Shown here: positions 10,779-21,300 of the stretch, one piece after another | How the letters are laid out: the number at the start of each line of letters is the position of its first letter | Position numbering within the stretch: the first letter of the stretch is position 1 | Origin: Steinernema hermaphroditum | Taxonomy: Eukaryota > Nematoda > Chromadorea > Rhabditida > Steinernematidae | Assembly: GCA_030435675.1 (NCBI GenBank) | Contig: CM059622.1 | Span: 3,410,001 to 3,474,000 of the forward strand | Direction of reading: 5' to 3' | DNA length: 64,000 bases | The notes under the pieces: generated by a model | The model's database searches: none | The model's input: the letters and a program-made list of their open reading frames with translations, nothing else | What the model was told of the DNA's origin: nothing | Position numbers and translations under genes: made by a program

Positions 10779-11132
10779 AAAGAGTTGACTATTGTGGCGG
10801 TGACATATACGCGTAGGGGTGTGGAGCGGAGTGTCTTCATGAGCAGGTAGCACTTGCGGTGAGCAGAGAGGATGATTGAATCCACATGCGTTGAGAAGTT
10901 GAGCTTCGGATCCACTAGGAATCACATCTCCGTAGATGGTGTAGGCTCGCTTGGTGTTTCGACGGCCGATGTAGAGACAGAAACACTTCGAGACTGATAT
11001 CTTCAAACCGGCAGCACTTGACCATGTTGAGAGGCGGTCCAGAACAATCTGCAATTCATCATTTGGGCTGTTAGCGGGATACATGGCGTACAATTTGACA
11101 TCATCGGCATATAGTTTGACGGAGACATGCAA
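10779..11132 (-). pseudogene. Reverse-transcriptase fragment (right arm)
   Basis: This is the mirror copy of the fragment at 10198-10563, with the same YADD box and the same frameshift, so the lesion existed before the duplication. A few substitutions separate the two. Confidence 0.75.
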
Positions 11133-11675
11133 ATCTGAATGACTGCGTTTTATTTTGGAATTTTTTTAATTAATTTTTATTTAATTTTGTTTAATTTTGG
11201 ACCTCTTTAACTTATTCGGAGTGATTTCCGCTAATTGCTTAATTTACGAGTGAGCACAGACGACAAAGTAGATCAAAGAGAGTACAATGTGAACAGCAAA
11301 TAGGAATCTGTCGGCTCAAAGTGGAAAGAGATCCTAGAAACATTTCAACATTTGGCCTCAATTGCTCGCTTTCTCACGCCGATTACTCCGCAAAAGCGCA
11401 AGCTTTTTTGTTTGACGTCAATTTTTCTAGGTGTGCAATTTGTAGCCAGTCAAAGTGAACTCGCCTTTTCTTTTCTTTCGAAACGCTTCTATAGATACTT
11501 TTTTCTTTATGACCCAAAACTTACCAAAAACCTCCCGGCTGCGCAAAAAATTCTCGTGTTGAGTGTACAGCAAATCACACATTAACATTGAATCACTTTA
11601 ATTTATCGATCACAGAATCAGAATCTTTTAGAACACCTTCACAATCACACAACGATTTCTATCTTCACCGCGATT

Positions 11676-12573
11676 TCAGGGACTGCGGCTAGGGCTGCGA
11701 CTTTTGGCAGGAGAAGGGCTTCGCTTCTTCGAGTCCACAGGGCTGCGGCTCTTAGACCGGGCAGGACTGCGGCTTCTGGAGCGAGAAGGGGACCGGCTCT
11801 TCGAACGAGAGGCACTGTGCTTCTTGCTGTGGCTGCGGCTCCTGGAACGACTCTTTGAGCGAGAGGCGCTGCGGCTCCGAGAACGGCTTCGGCTCTTCGA
11901 GTGGGAATGTTTGGGACTCCTGGATCGAGAGTCTCGGCGACCGACGGGGGATCGAGATCTTCCGCGGCCCTTGTCGTCGTCGTCTTCGCGGACTCGGATG
12001 TAAGTACTGTCTCCCTGAAAGTGACCGTTTAGTTACGACTCAATAGAAAGATGCTTTTACCTCATGAGAACGGAACTTGGTGTCATCGAGCTCCCTAATG
12101 ACCTTCTTCATGTCTTCGCGGCTGACGAACTCCACAACGCCAGTGCCGTCGCGAAAGACGTCGGCGTGGCACACTTCGCCCACTCCGCGCATGTGGTCCT
12201 TCAGGTCCTGCCACGAGCCTGAGCGCGGAAGTCCCGAGACGAGGACGCGGAAAGAGGAACGGCCACGCGTCTCCTGGCGGCGTCGTCCACGGTCGTCGAA
12301 CATGGGACGGCCTCCAGGACCGCGGGGTCCGGCGCCCTTGGTGAACTCCACTCGAAGTCGGCGTCCGTCGAAGCTGTAGCCGTCGCGGCCCCGGGCGGCG
12401 TCCTCTGCGTCCCGAGCGTCTTCGAACTCGACAAATGCGAACGGAGGCCCCCGGCGGTCCTTCAGGTCCACCGACTTGATCCTACCGTACTTCTCGAAGA
12501 GGTCCTCCACCTCTCCTCGGCGGACGTCCGAAGGAAGGTTTCCAACGTAGAGACGGCAATCGCGGCCTGCCAT
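11676..12573 (-). CDS. rsp-3: SR splicing factor, SRSF1/rsp-3-like (copy 2)
   Basis: Mirror copy of the gene at 8261-9158: exons 12573-12061 and 12014-11676, the same 46-nt intron, the same stop, 283 residues, and the same RRM1, SWQDLKD RRM2 and RS-tail layout. The only amino-acid difference I see is Val for Ala in the KK[A/V]IRELDD helix of RRM2. The 5' flank, including the TTTTCAG acceptor, is duplicated for only about 125 bp, so distal regulation of the two copies may differ. Near identity implies a recent event or ongoing gene conversion between the arms. Confidence 0.92.
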
Positions 12574-12700
12574 AGTTGAGAAAGAAATGAAGGTTTCTGG
12601 TTATCTGAAAAGACGTCCGATCTGAAGCACATATGGAACCGAAGCGATGCGCTCTGGTCGAGGGCAGCATCGCAACGTCATTGACGGGCGTTACTTTTTT

Positions 12701-14739
12701 GCGATGCGATCTAATCAGTAGCACTTGCTAGTGCGAAGTTTTACACCGAGGCACCTATACCTATCGATTGGTACAATGGCGTTGAACTGATCGTTGCCCA
12801 ATGAAGGTCATTGTCATTATCGGAAACGGATATCATATAGTTAGCTCTTTACAAGTGGAACGTAGGAAGCATATAACACTTGTTACCGACTAGAAACATT
12901 CTCGTTTTGTAACATCAGATTTTCTCTGGAAATGATTCAACAGAGATCGAGTTCAGTTGTGTTCATCTATTAGACTTTTCCGTCAAGTAGTTGGGCAAAC
13001 ATGTTTCTCTTTATGCTTTAAAATTCATTAGGCTCATTAGGCCGAAGGACCGCTGACTTCAAGTATTAATGCGGCCTAAGTCACAGATGCCAGATGAGAA
13101 GCAGTGAAAAGCATGAAAGCTTAGAAAAATCTCGTGAAACGAATCCAGCAACAACACTTTGGTGGAATAGTACTGGTGAGCAGTGAATTGCAGTAATTGC
13201 TCTTGGATTTGACTGCAAATTGGATTTGACTCTTCTGCGTGGGTTTCATGATAAATTAATTATTACTGGGTTCACCGAAAACTCAAATTCTAAGTCAGTT
13301 CAAATCATTCTTGTTGGGCATAGTACCCAATTCCCCTGCCAAACTCTGATGCCTAGCCACTTATTAACAGGCATGCCTTGTCAAGTCATATATTGCTGAT
13401 CGCCTATCTAATATTTCATTCCGTTTATTCTTCCCCTCAGGACGTTTTTGCCTATGGCCATATGGGTCTCTCGATTTTCGTCTTTGTTGCTTACGAGTCG
13501 ATTGCAAGTGATGTACTCATTGACTCAGAGAATGATGGCACTCGTTCGAGGAAAAACAATAGATTTATTCTCTTTGTTGCGTTGTTTATAATTTATGTTA
13601 TTCACAAATGGAACTACGTGCCTGCACTCACAGTAAACTGCTTTTTCCGCGAGGATCTATGATTCTTGTCCGAGCGGAGATGCATTCCTCTTCCGTTTCA
13701 AATTTCCATGTTTTCGACGACGGAACCCTAACCACTTGCACCCTCAAGTATCTAGTGCTTATTTCGGGGAACCAGTGGAATTCACATACACTGTACTTGC
13801 TAGTGGTGGATGACGGAGTGCCAGGACTCCTAACGAAATAATTATGTTGTTGTTTGTTGCTATCAGCTATCGCTATCATAATTATATTTCCCCTGCAAAA
13901 CAAGTTAATGAAATTTGTTTTCTGTTGTTCACAAGTACATAGATCATCTGAGTCGAGACTCATTGCTCTAATTGTGAATAGCCCGCTCCTCGTCTGGTAC
14001 TTGGATGCCTTCCTTGTCAAACATCCGAGTTGGATTTTGCGCAGGTGGTGGTGGACGAAAGAAACTTCTCAGCTTCTTGCAAACTTTACTCCAAACGGAA
14101 TTCGAACGAATACGAACCTATAATACCCGATTGCTACCTTTAAGTAGGCGACAAAAAGCACGAAACACAAAGCGGAGAAAGGAGACCAAATCTTTGAACG
14201 ATCTGAATCAATAAAGAACTCAAAATTTGGTCGCCCTTATTTTAGCGGAAATTTTAGCTGAGGTTTACTTTCCCACGTTGCGAGCAGTGTGGGAAATAAT
14301 TTGGAACATTGCTTAGGAAATTCTCAGCACGCACCGATCGCCAGTGGTTGTATTTTCCGATGAGATGGGCTTTTTGCCATCTTCATTTTTCGATCTACCT
14401 TCTCCAAAAATTTGTTTTCATTACTCACGTGGGAGTAGATGGAAATCGAGCTCAATCGTCGCGAATGTCTATTTTCATTTTATTTATTATTTGATTTTTT
14501 CGATCGCCTTTTTCGAAGATGCTGATGCACCGACTATCTACTAAACGCTATTGAACATGTGCAGTGCTCTTATCGATCCAGAATCGTTTTATCAGAGTGA
14601 CCCAGTTTGTAAACAAGCTTGACTGCTGGCATCCTAAGATAGTGGTTGCACTCTAACCAGAGGAATAAACAGGATTCTATTCTTTCCAGATTGAAAAATT
14701 CAGCCGGATTCCTGGCATCGAACATCTTGTTGTCAGCGG
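12701..14739. other. Mostly unassigned stretch
   Basis: No full gene could be supported. A candidate exon on the minus strand is listed separately. A + frame near 14005-14214 ends by an AATAAA but has no recognisable domain. Confidence 0.3.
13629..13829 (-). CDS. Candidate internal exon, unrecognised
   Basis: On the minus strand a frame starts after an acceptor-like TTTCGTTAG and ends at a strong donor (TTTACT|GTGAGTGC). It reads …SKYSVCEFHWFPEISTRYL… and …FETEEECISARTRI…, with a protein-like composition. The partner exons were not found and no family is recognised. Confidence 0.3.
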
Positions 14740-14816
14740 GGGTGGGACTACGGCTTCCGGGTGAGCCAATTCCCTCTGGAAGCTGGGGGGACTCACACAC
14801 TCAGAGAGCGACAAAG
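14740..14816 (-). repeat. Dispersed repeat, copy 3 (deleted)
   Basis: The reverse complement matches about 1495-1590 (GTCGCTCTCTGAG and GCTTCCAGAGGGAATTGG blocks) but lacks the intervening bases; its other edge (GTGGGACTACGGCTTCCGGG) matches the 4692-4715 flank of copy 2. Confidence 0.55.
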
Positions 14817-15295
14817 CAGTCCACAGAAACAGACAGACATTATTCTGATAGTCTGGCGCGCATTGCTTTCCGAATAATTAGCCTTCTCTGTTAATAGTGT
14901 TTTCTTCGTTACATCACGGTTGTAATCTACTGATGAGCATGAACGAGGCATATCTAGTGTGGATCTTCGGAGTCCTCCATGCATTGCGTTAATAACAAAC
15001 GTTGGCTTATTTCAATCGCTGATTCATATGATACTAAACTCAACAAGGTATCCACACTGGATATGTACAGTTTCAATGGGCATCATCAGTTTCTCGTGCT
15101 GTTTTCTTTTTTTTTGCCTTTTTTCGCATTCCATGAAACGGCACATTCCGTGGCCGATAAAGTTAACTGACAAGGGACCCTCACAAAGTGTTCCACGCCG
15201 ATTGAAATGAAATTTGTGCAGTATGATAGGCCTTCACGAGAAAAAAACCCAGAATATTATGTGCGTTTAGGGGTATTAGAGTACTTAAACCGGAT

Positions 15296-15538
15296 CAGAA
15301 GGTTTATATTATTGCCATATGGGTCCTGCCACGACTTACCAGGGGAGTACGCGTACTCATCTTTCTATGCACTTTCAAATCGCGCACGATATTACGTACC
15401 GATGCACCGCGGGCGTCTCCTTCGTTGCTACTTCTCTTTTATTGTCTTTCACGGTTTGAAACTGCTTCGAAAGATGAGTACACGTACTCCCCAGGAAGGG
15501 CGTGGCAGGACCCATATGACAATAACCCAAACCTTCTG
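15296..15538. repeat. MITE-like inverted repeat
   Basis: The ends CAGAAGGTTTATATTATTGC and …AATAACCCAAACCTTCTG are inverted, as are the inner blocks CATATGGGTCCTGCCACG and GAGTACGCGTACTCATCTTTC. The unit is 243 bp and non-coding; the 110-residue frame across it is a by-product. Confidence 0.65.
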
Positions 15539-18500
15539 ACCTTCTGACCTCTGACCCTTCTGAAACATAATATTCGTCCTAAGCTGTCCACCTAGAATTT
15601 GCCTTTTTCTTGTTTAGTCTCTTCTTGGCTATATACAAGAAAAGCTCTGTTAGGCGTTTTTATAGGCAGTAGCTGTTTATGGCACATTTCATCGTACTGT
15701 GACCGGGGATATGCTTCATGCACCAACCCTACAAATCACAAGCCACAACGCTGAAATTACTATGCGTCTACTCCAAGAAAAGCGTTATTATAGCATCCTT
15801 TTGACGCTACCTATCATTGACGTGCGCCAAAATGTAGTGTTCCGTCTTTTTGACATTTTTTGCCAAACCGAACCCGCTATTAAAATGTTAGGTCAGCTTG
15901 CACTATTACGTAACAGAGACCTGTCACGAACATCTACACTCTCCCACAGGCATGATGACGTAATCATCAATGTGTAATTTTGTGAGAAAATTCTGCGCGG
16001 CATTTAAAGTTGCGAGTTTTGAGTTTATACTCTTGAATCAGAAGTCTTTCATTTGTGCTCCCAGAGATCAGTCGGGTCTTTCACTCGCTCTCTTATTGGA
16101 AAGAGCATCAAAAACTTTTCTTCCATGGTGAATGCCATTGAGCCAAGATTAAATGAATGAAATTGTGGAATCAGAGCACAAATTTCTAATTGATTCTAAG
16201 TGTTACGCCAATTACGCCACGCCAATTAGGATGACTCGATTGGGGTAAGTTGAAGTCGTGCCCGATGATAGGTCTTAATGAGTGGTTAAACGTGTGTGCA
16301 AAGCTGCCCTCGAAAAAAAGGTCTCAATCTTGAGACAAAGCTACTTAATGATGCATACCATTTGCGCATTGATGCCCGATTTGTTTAGAGATGGATGATA
16401 AGAGATATCCAAATTGGCCCCCGTCGGCTGATGCCCATCTCTAGCACGGTTCTCTGCTCACTCACTGCTCTCATTTGGGTGTATTCCTCTGTGAATATCT
16501 TAGTACGCGGGCTCTTTCGACCAGATCAAGCAATCAAAAGGACACATTACTTTTCATAGAACCTGGTGTCACCCATCGAGAGATCTATTTCTAGCGTTTT
16601 GGAGTTGCGTATACCGAGAAAAGTGCGTGTTTTGCCAGCTGTGCCTTTGTTTAATTTACTGAATGCTTTGTTTCCCTCATTGGCTCAAAGTGGGTCGTTT
16701 ACTTGGAATGTTACCATTGTTTCTCCATCATGTCATCATCGAAATAAATCCACATAATCTAGGCCCGTAAGGGCAGTGCCAGGAAGTTTTGACGGAAAAT
16801 TGACGGAAATTGTTTGGTTGGCACTGTGGCGGGGAAGGATATGAACCATTAAATTAATGGTGTCTATATGAATATAGTGATGACATTCGGGAAATGTCTC
16901 GGACACAGTGTCCTTGTAACAAGTGCAATGCGCTTGATATTAAGATCCCATGGTTGAGCATAAGGGGATAGAACAACAACGAGCTTCGGACAACAACATT
17001 TGCTTTTCTCGTTTTTACTGGCCACTAATAGCCTATAAATTTGTAGGCAAAAGGACATGTGGACAAAATACTGCTCGCAGGAGTTACACGGAGAATGTTG
17101 CGACCGTTCGAGGGGAACAGTGCGAGGAGGCGCCGACAACGGCGGGTCCCTTTCCATCCCTTTGTACCCCGTCGACCTAATCCACACATGCCTTAGAGCG
17201 CTGAACTCGGGTGACGGCCACGATAAAGGCATCCGCTTTTCACCGAGTCAGTATCTTCCTCTTCTTTCTGTGCTTTCTGGCACGCTTGGCTCTCATTTTC
17301 TAGCCGAGCGTAGAAACTCGTCTAGGAAAAGGAGAGACGTTTGAAGACTGTTCATGGACTTAACTTGAAAGAGCAAGGACACCAATCGGGTCTGCGACCA
17401 AAGTGACCAAAGGAGTGTCCGCAAGAGTCACGTTGCTTTCGACTGTGCTAAGAGTGTTCGAAAGGGATGCGACCATAATTCGATCAGAAAAGAGTTGTTA
17501 CGGGGTTGTTCCTCTTCTTCCTGTTGCTTTTCTTCGACGTTCTTCTGCCTCCTTCAGCTTTTCTTCTGTAATCTGTCTTTGATCTCCGTTCACATCTGCT
17601 GTGTTTCTGGCAATTAGAATAGCCACGGTACGACTAGAATGTGATCAGAATCCTCATAGTGTTTTTTTCTTAAAGTTTCTTTTTATAATTATTGTAGCCA
17701 TTACGCAAACTTATTGTCCACATTTCTATGAAATTCCAAAAGCGGACGCAAATGGATGACCTCACTTTAATTGTTACTCTCTACCCTATTTGGTACAAAT
17801 TATACCCTCCTCCGCAATAATTTTACGTCAATTCACATCAACCTTCTACACCGCCATTTTCTGGTGAAGTTGTTCTCATTGTAAAAAGAATGCCATTTAA
17901 TAAATCCTAGAAAAGGTGGTGCCTCCAGGGAATGAAATGAACGTGGAAGTTCGCCTGAGGTTCCGTGTTCGGACTGAAAAGCTCGATGGAAGGGCCTGCA
18001 ATTATAAAAGAGGAAAGCTTGTTATTTTCCTTCCTCGCATACATTGTTTTTGCAAACATTTATCTTTTGGTCGATTTTGTTGTGGTTCTGGGTTCACACA
18101 GGAACCGCACGACCAGCCCATGTAGCTCTTCACCGCTGCTTGACCACCCACTCCGCCAAGCTGAAGACAACCTGGAACTCCGATGTCTGCGTCACCAGTC
18201 ATAGGACAGCTACGCTCTATTCGGACGTCGTGCCCTGTGTCGAAGATTGAAGAATACCAGCTGCTACGGTGGGATATTTACAGCCTTTTGTGCCATAATA
18301 TGTGTCTTGCCTAGCCTTCTAGATGACGTTTATCATTCAAATTTATTAAACACCATGAAGGTCGCAGGTGATCATATAAGGTTCATTTCTTTAACTCTCT
18401 TTTTTTCGCAGAAAAATCCCTTTCGATTCCGGACCCTAATCTACGGAGTGCAGTCTTTTCTAATTGCCTCTGCACAACAGGCCATTTATATTTTGCTCCA

Positions 18501-19510
18501 CCCCTTCCACACAATAACATGACACGCCTCTATCTCCAAACTCCTATAAGATATCAAATGTTTGTTGAAAATGACGTTCGTGGTTGCCACTTTCTGGTTG
18601 ATTTGCGTAAATTTCTGCAACATGCTCTTCATTAAACATGCATTGTCAGTCTTTTGCACCTGTTCGAAAATGCGTTTCTGGATTTTAGACTTTATTGTCT
18701 CCACCTCGATAATCAACCTTTTTGGAATTTTTGCTCGAAGACACTGAAGATATTTTAAGAGTCGGAATTGTTGTTCGATTTTTGGGCAAAAATGTAGAGT
18801 TCTCATAACATCGCTATTCCCGAACGATCGGAACAAAAAGGATATGTAACTCATCCCATTTGTCAGTCAAATTCTACCTTTGCCGGACTCATTTGCGGAC
18901 TCGTCGGTTGACTCGTGGGGATCATTGGTGTCCTCCTTCGAACCAGCGCCCCGCCTCATTTATGTACATATCAACATGTTCGCTTTCTTAGTCCTATGTC
19001 ATTTGTTGTGTCAGATCGAGTCCGGATTCTAAGGAATTGTTCACATTGGCCTTAGCATGATGCCTTGAAGAGTATAAACTACATTATATTCCGATTCGTC
19101 TGCTCCACCGCCAGAACAAAATCAGCGACTACGATGTGACTTTGTGCCTCCTTGTGCCGTCCTGTACGGCGTAAGGCCGCTGATACAAGAAGATAAACTC
19201 GTAAAACTCAAAACTGAACGAAATGTTGACAACGAAATGCTACCGTTCTTCGGAGCACTTTTGCGACTTGAACTACTTCAAAGCGAACATCAAAGTTTCA
19301 CGTTAATCATATTGTATAACCTTTTCTCAATTTGACCTAATGACATAACCAACTTGGTGGAACTGTCTTTCAGGAGTAAAAGCACGTATATTCACCCAAC
19401 CATCAAAGGTCGGTCAGTGTTCCACGCTAATCGTATATCTTGTTTTCTTCCGCTTATTTCATTACTTATTAGCGCCGCTATAAACTGCCATCAGTCACGT
19501 TCCCAGCGTC
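15539..19510. other. Mostly unassigned stretch
   Basis: No gene could be supported. Scattered frames of 60-120 codons lack splice context or domains. A short coding-like segment at 18172-18250 resembles one at 28321-28387 on the other strand. Confidence 0.35.
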
Positions 19511-19522
19511 ATTTTCAGAACG

Positions 19523-20863
19523 ATGGCGTCAACAAACTCCAGCGATCTCCTTCCCATAAAGATGGACCCCTGGTTCCTGTTCATTCACCATCTGAACTAC
19601 AATTTGGCCACTCCTCTGAGCATTCTCCTCAACTCAATTGTCCTCTACGGTCTCCTCAAAAGCGACCGAAAGGAGATGAAAATCTACAAATGCTTCCTCG
19701 TTCTGCACACATTAATCGACATTTGCTACACGATCTGTGCAGGCCTGATGCAGTTGGTGAGTGGGGGATTATAAAACAAGAGACTAGGAGGCAAATCTAG
19801 GGTATGGAAGTCAGATACGGCACTCTCGTCTTGGTCATCCCCGGCCCAATCGCCTATTTTGGATCTTTCGCCGCGAAATCAGCCTTTTTCATGTTCAACG
19901 TCTTCTTCATCCTGAATCTACTCGTCTTGCCGGTGACTTTCCTCTATCGATACATCCTCATCTGCAAGTGAGTGCCTAAAGCGAGAGGTTTGAGATCATT
20001 GATGTCTTCTCTATAGGTCGGACTACATATTCTACTACTGCAACAGGTTCACGCTCGTCGGAGTGTCCATCATCATCACCGCATGGCTGTTGCCAATCCT
20101 AGGATTTGTGGGCGATAACTATGTCAGTGCCAACAAGTACATAGTGGTGTTTCGCCAATCTGGAAAGGACGTCTTCGACACTGTTGAGTTTGTGCATCTC
20201 AGATCTGTGGTAAGTGGGGAAGGCTTCATACACGAGTCCTATTTATGGCCTTATTTAAGTACCGCTATAGCCGGAGATTTTCCAACTCCTAGTAATTCAA
20301 AGGCTTCGCTCTAAGGGGCTAAGAAATCCCGTTCTGATGTATACATTCCAGAGTTCCGTCTGGTTCATCTTCACGATCTCCCTCTTCGGACTCGTCGTTC
20401 TCATCAGCTACTCGATCATCTTCATCTCCAGCCACACCATCTACCGTCAGCTCCGCTCGGTGTCCGCCTCCCTCTCCGCTCGTACAAAGAGCGCCCAACG
20501 GACACTGAACCACGCGCTCCTCATGCAGGCTCTCACGCCCTTCGCCTCCACGTCTCTTCCCACCGTTGTCCTCATCTATCTTATCATCTGCAAACAAGGC
20601 AAGCTCAATGCTGAAATATCCACCATTCAATGGTAATTTTAGAGCTGAACTATGTCCCGTGGTTTCTGGCCATCTCCTACATCTGGCAACCTCTTCTCAA
20701 CGCGTGCATTTCGCTCGCCTTTATTCCGACTATTTGGCAGGCGTTTGCGATGAGTTGGATGCAATTCGCCTGGTCACACACTTCTCACACTTCCAGTTCG
20801 TCCAACTCGTCGCAGCAGAGGTTGACGGGAAAAGAGAGGAAGAAGTCGTCGGTCAACGCTTGA
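19523..20863 (+). CDS. Chemoreceptor 7TM GPCR, subfamily A, gene 1
   Basis: Five exons: 19523-19756, 19801-19967, 20017-20209, 20352-20598, 20643-20863, with phases 0, 2, 0, 1, giving 353 residues. The N-terminal helix LNSIVLYGLL, the TM2 region ending ICAGLMQ, the TM3 end with arginine (TFLYRYILICK), and the TM6-TM7 pattern (LMQALTPFASTSLPT, SYIWQPLLNACISLAFIP) fit nematode serpentine receptors of the Str superfamily, closest in style to Srd. It is a plasma-membrane receptor, presumably in chemosensory neurons. TTTTCAG precedes the ATG by 4 bases (probable leader acceptor). The last intron appears to use a GC donor (CAAG|GCAAGC). The C-terminal tail is Ser/Lys-rich. Confidence 0.85.
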
Positions 20864-21110
20864 TTGTCTTTGGTCTTTCAAACGTTTGTAATGTATTTAA
20901 GGTATAAAAGCCCATTTGTACCCAAACCCAATGGCGAGATATGAACCTGGTATGGATGCAAAGGTATTGAAAAAACTACTTGAAAGATATCATACAAGCT
21001 TCTTCTGATCCGTCTTCTGATCTTGTCTACAGTGCAGTCGTCTGATGGGATCGTACTGTTGGGATGGGATCGCTACGACCACTTTTAGGCACTGAAATGT
21101 CGTCTAAACT

Positions 21111-21300
21111 GCGCTTCAAATGAATGGATCGAGTGTTCGTTACCAAGCGCTACAGTCACAAGAACCGGTAGACTGGGCATACATTCATGGATCTCACGGA
21201 AATTCTTTGTTTTTGTTGTTGGAACGAACAATTTAAAAAATAAGCACAAGGTACATGCGTATGTCTCAGTCCAGAGCGACAGACCCCAGAATCGCTTGTC
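21111..21300 (-). repeat. Dispersed repeat, inverted partner at 27917
   Basis: About 190 bp match 27917-28105 in reverse complement, sharing GTACATG…GTCTCAGTC, AAGCACAAGGTACATG-like and GGATC…GTGTTCGTTACCAA blocks. Each copy lies a few hundred bp downstream of a subfamily A receptor gene. Confidence 0.6.

Larger units (their letters stand above)
8135..12700. repeat. Large palindrome duplicating the SR-protein locus
   Basis: The left arm (about 8135-10563) and right arm (about 10779-12700) are inverted copies that are almost identical through the promoter, both exons, the intron and the 3' flank of the SR gene, and on into a reverse-transcriptase fragment. The unpaired centre is about 215 bp. 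The left arm carries about 500 bp (roughly 9645-10185) not present in the right arm, partly a mariner end. The outer borders are abrupt at AAAAAGT[G/A]ACGCCCGTCAA. Confidence 0.9.

Noticed and set aside
13378..13662. 94-codon frame with hydrophobic stretches
   Set aside because: It needs a TTG start, has no splice or domain support, and overlaps a better minus-strand candidate exon.
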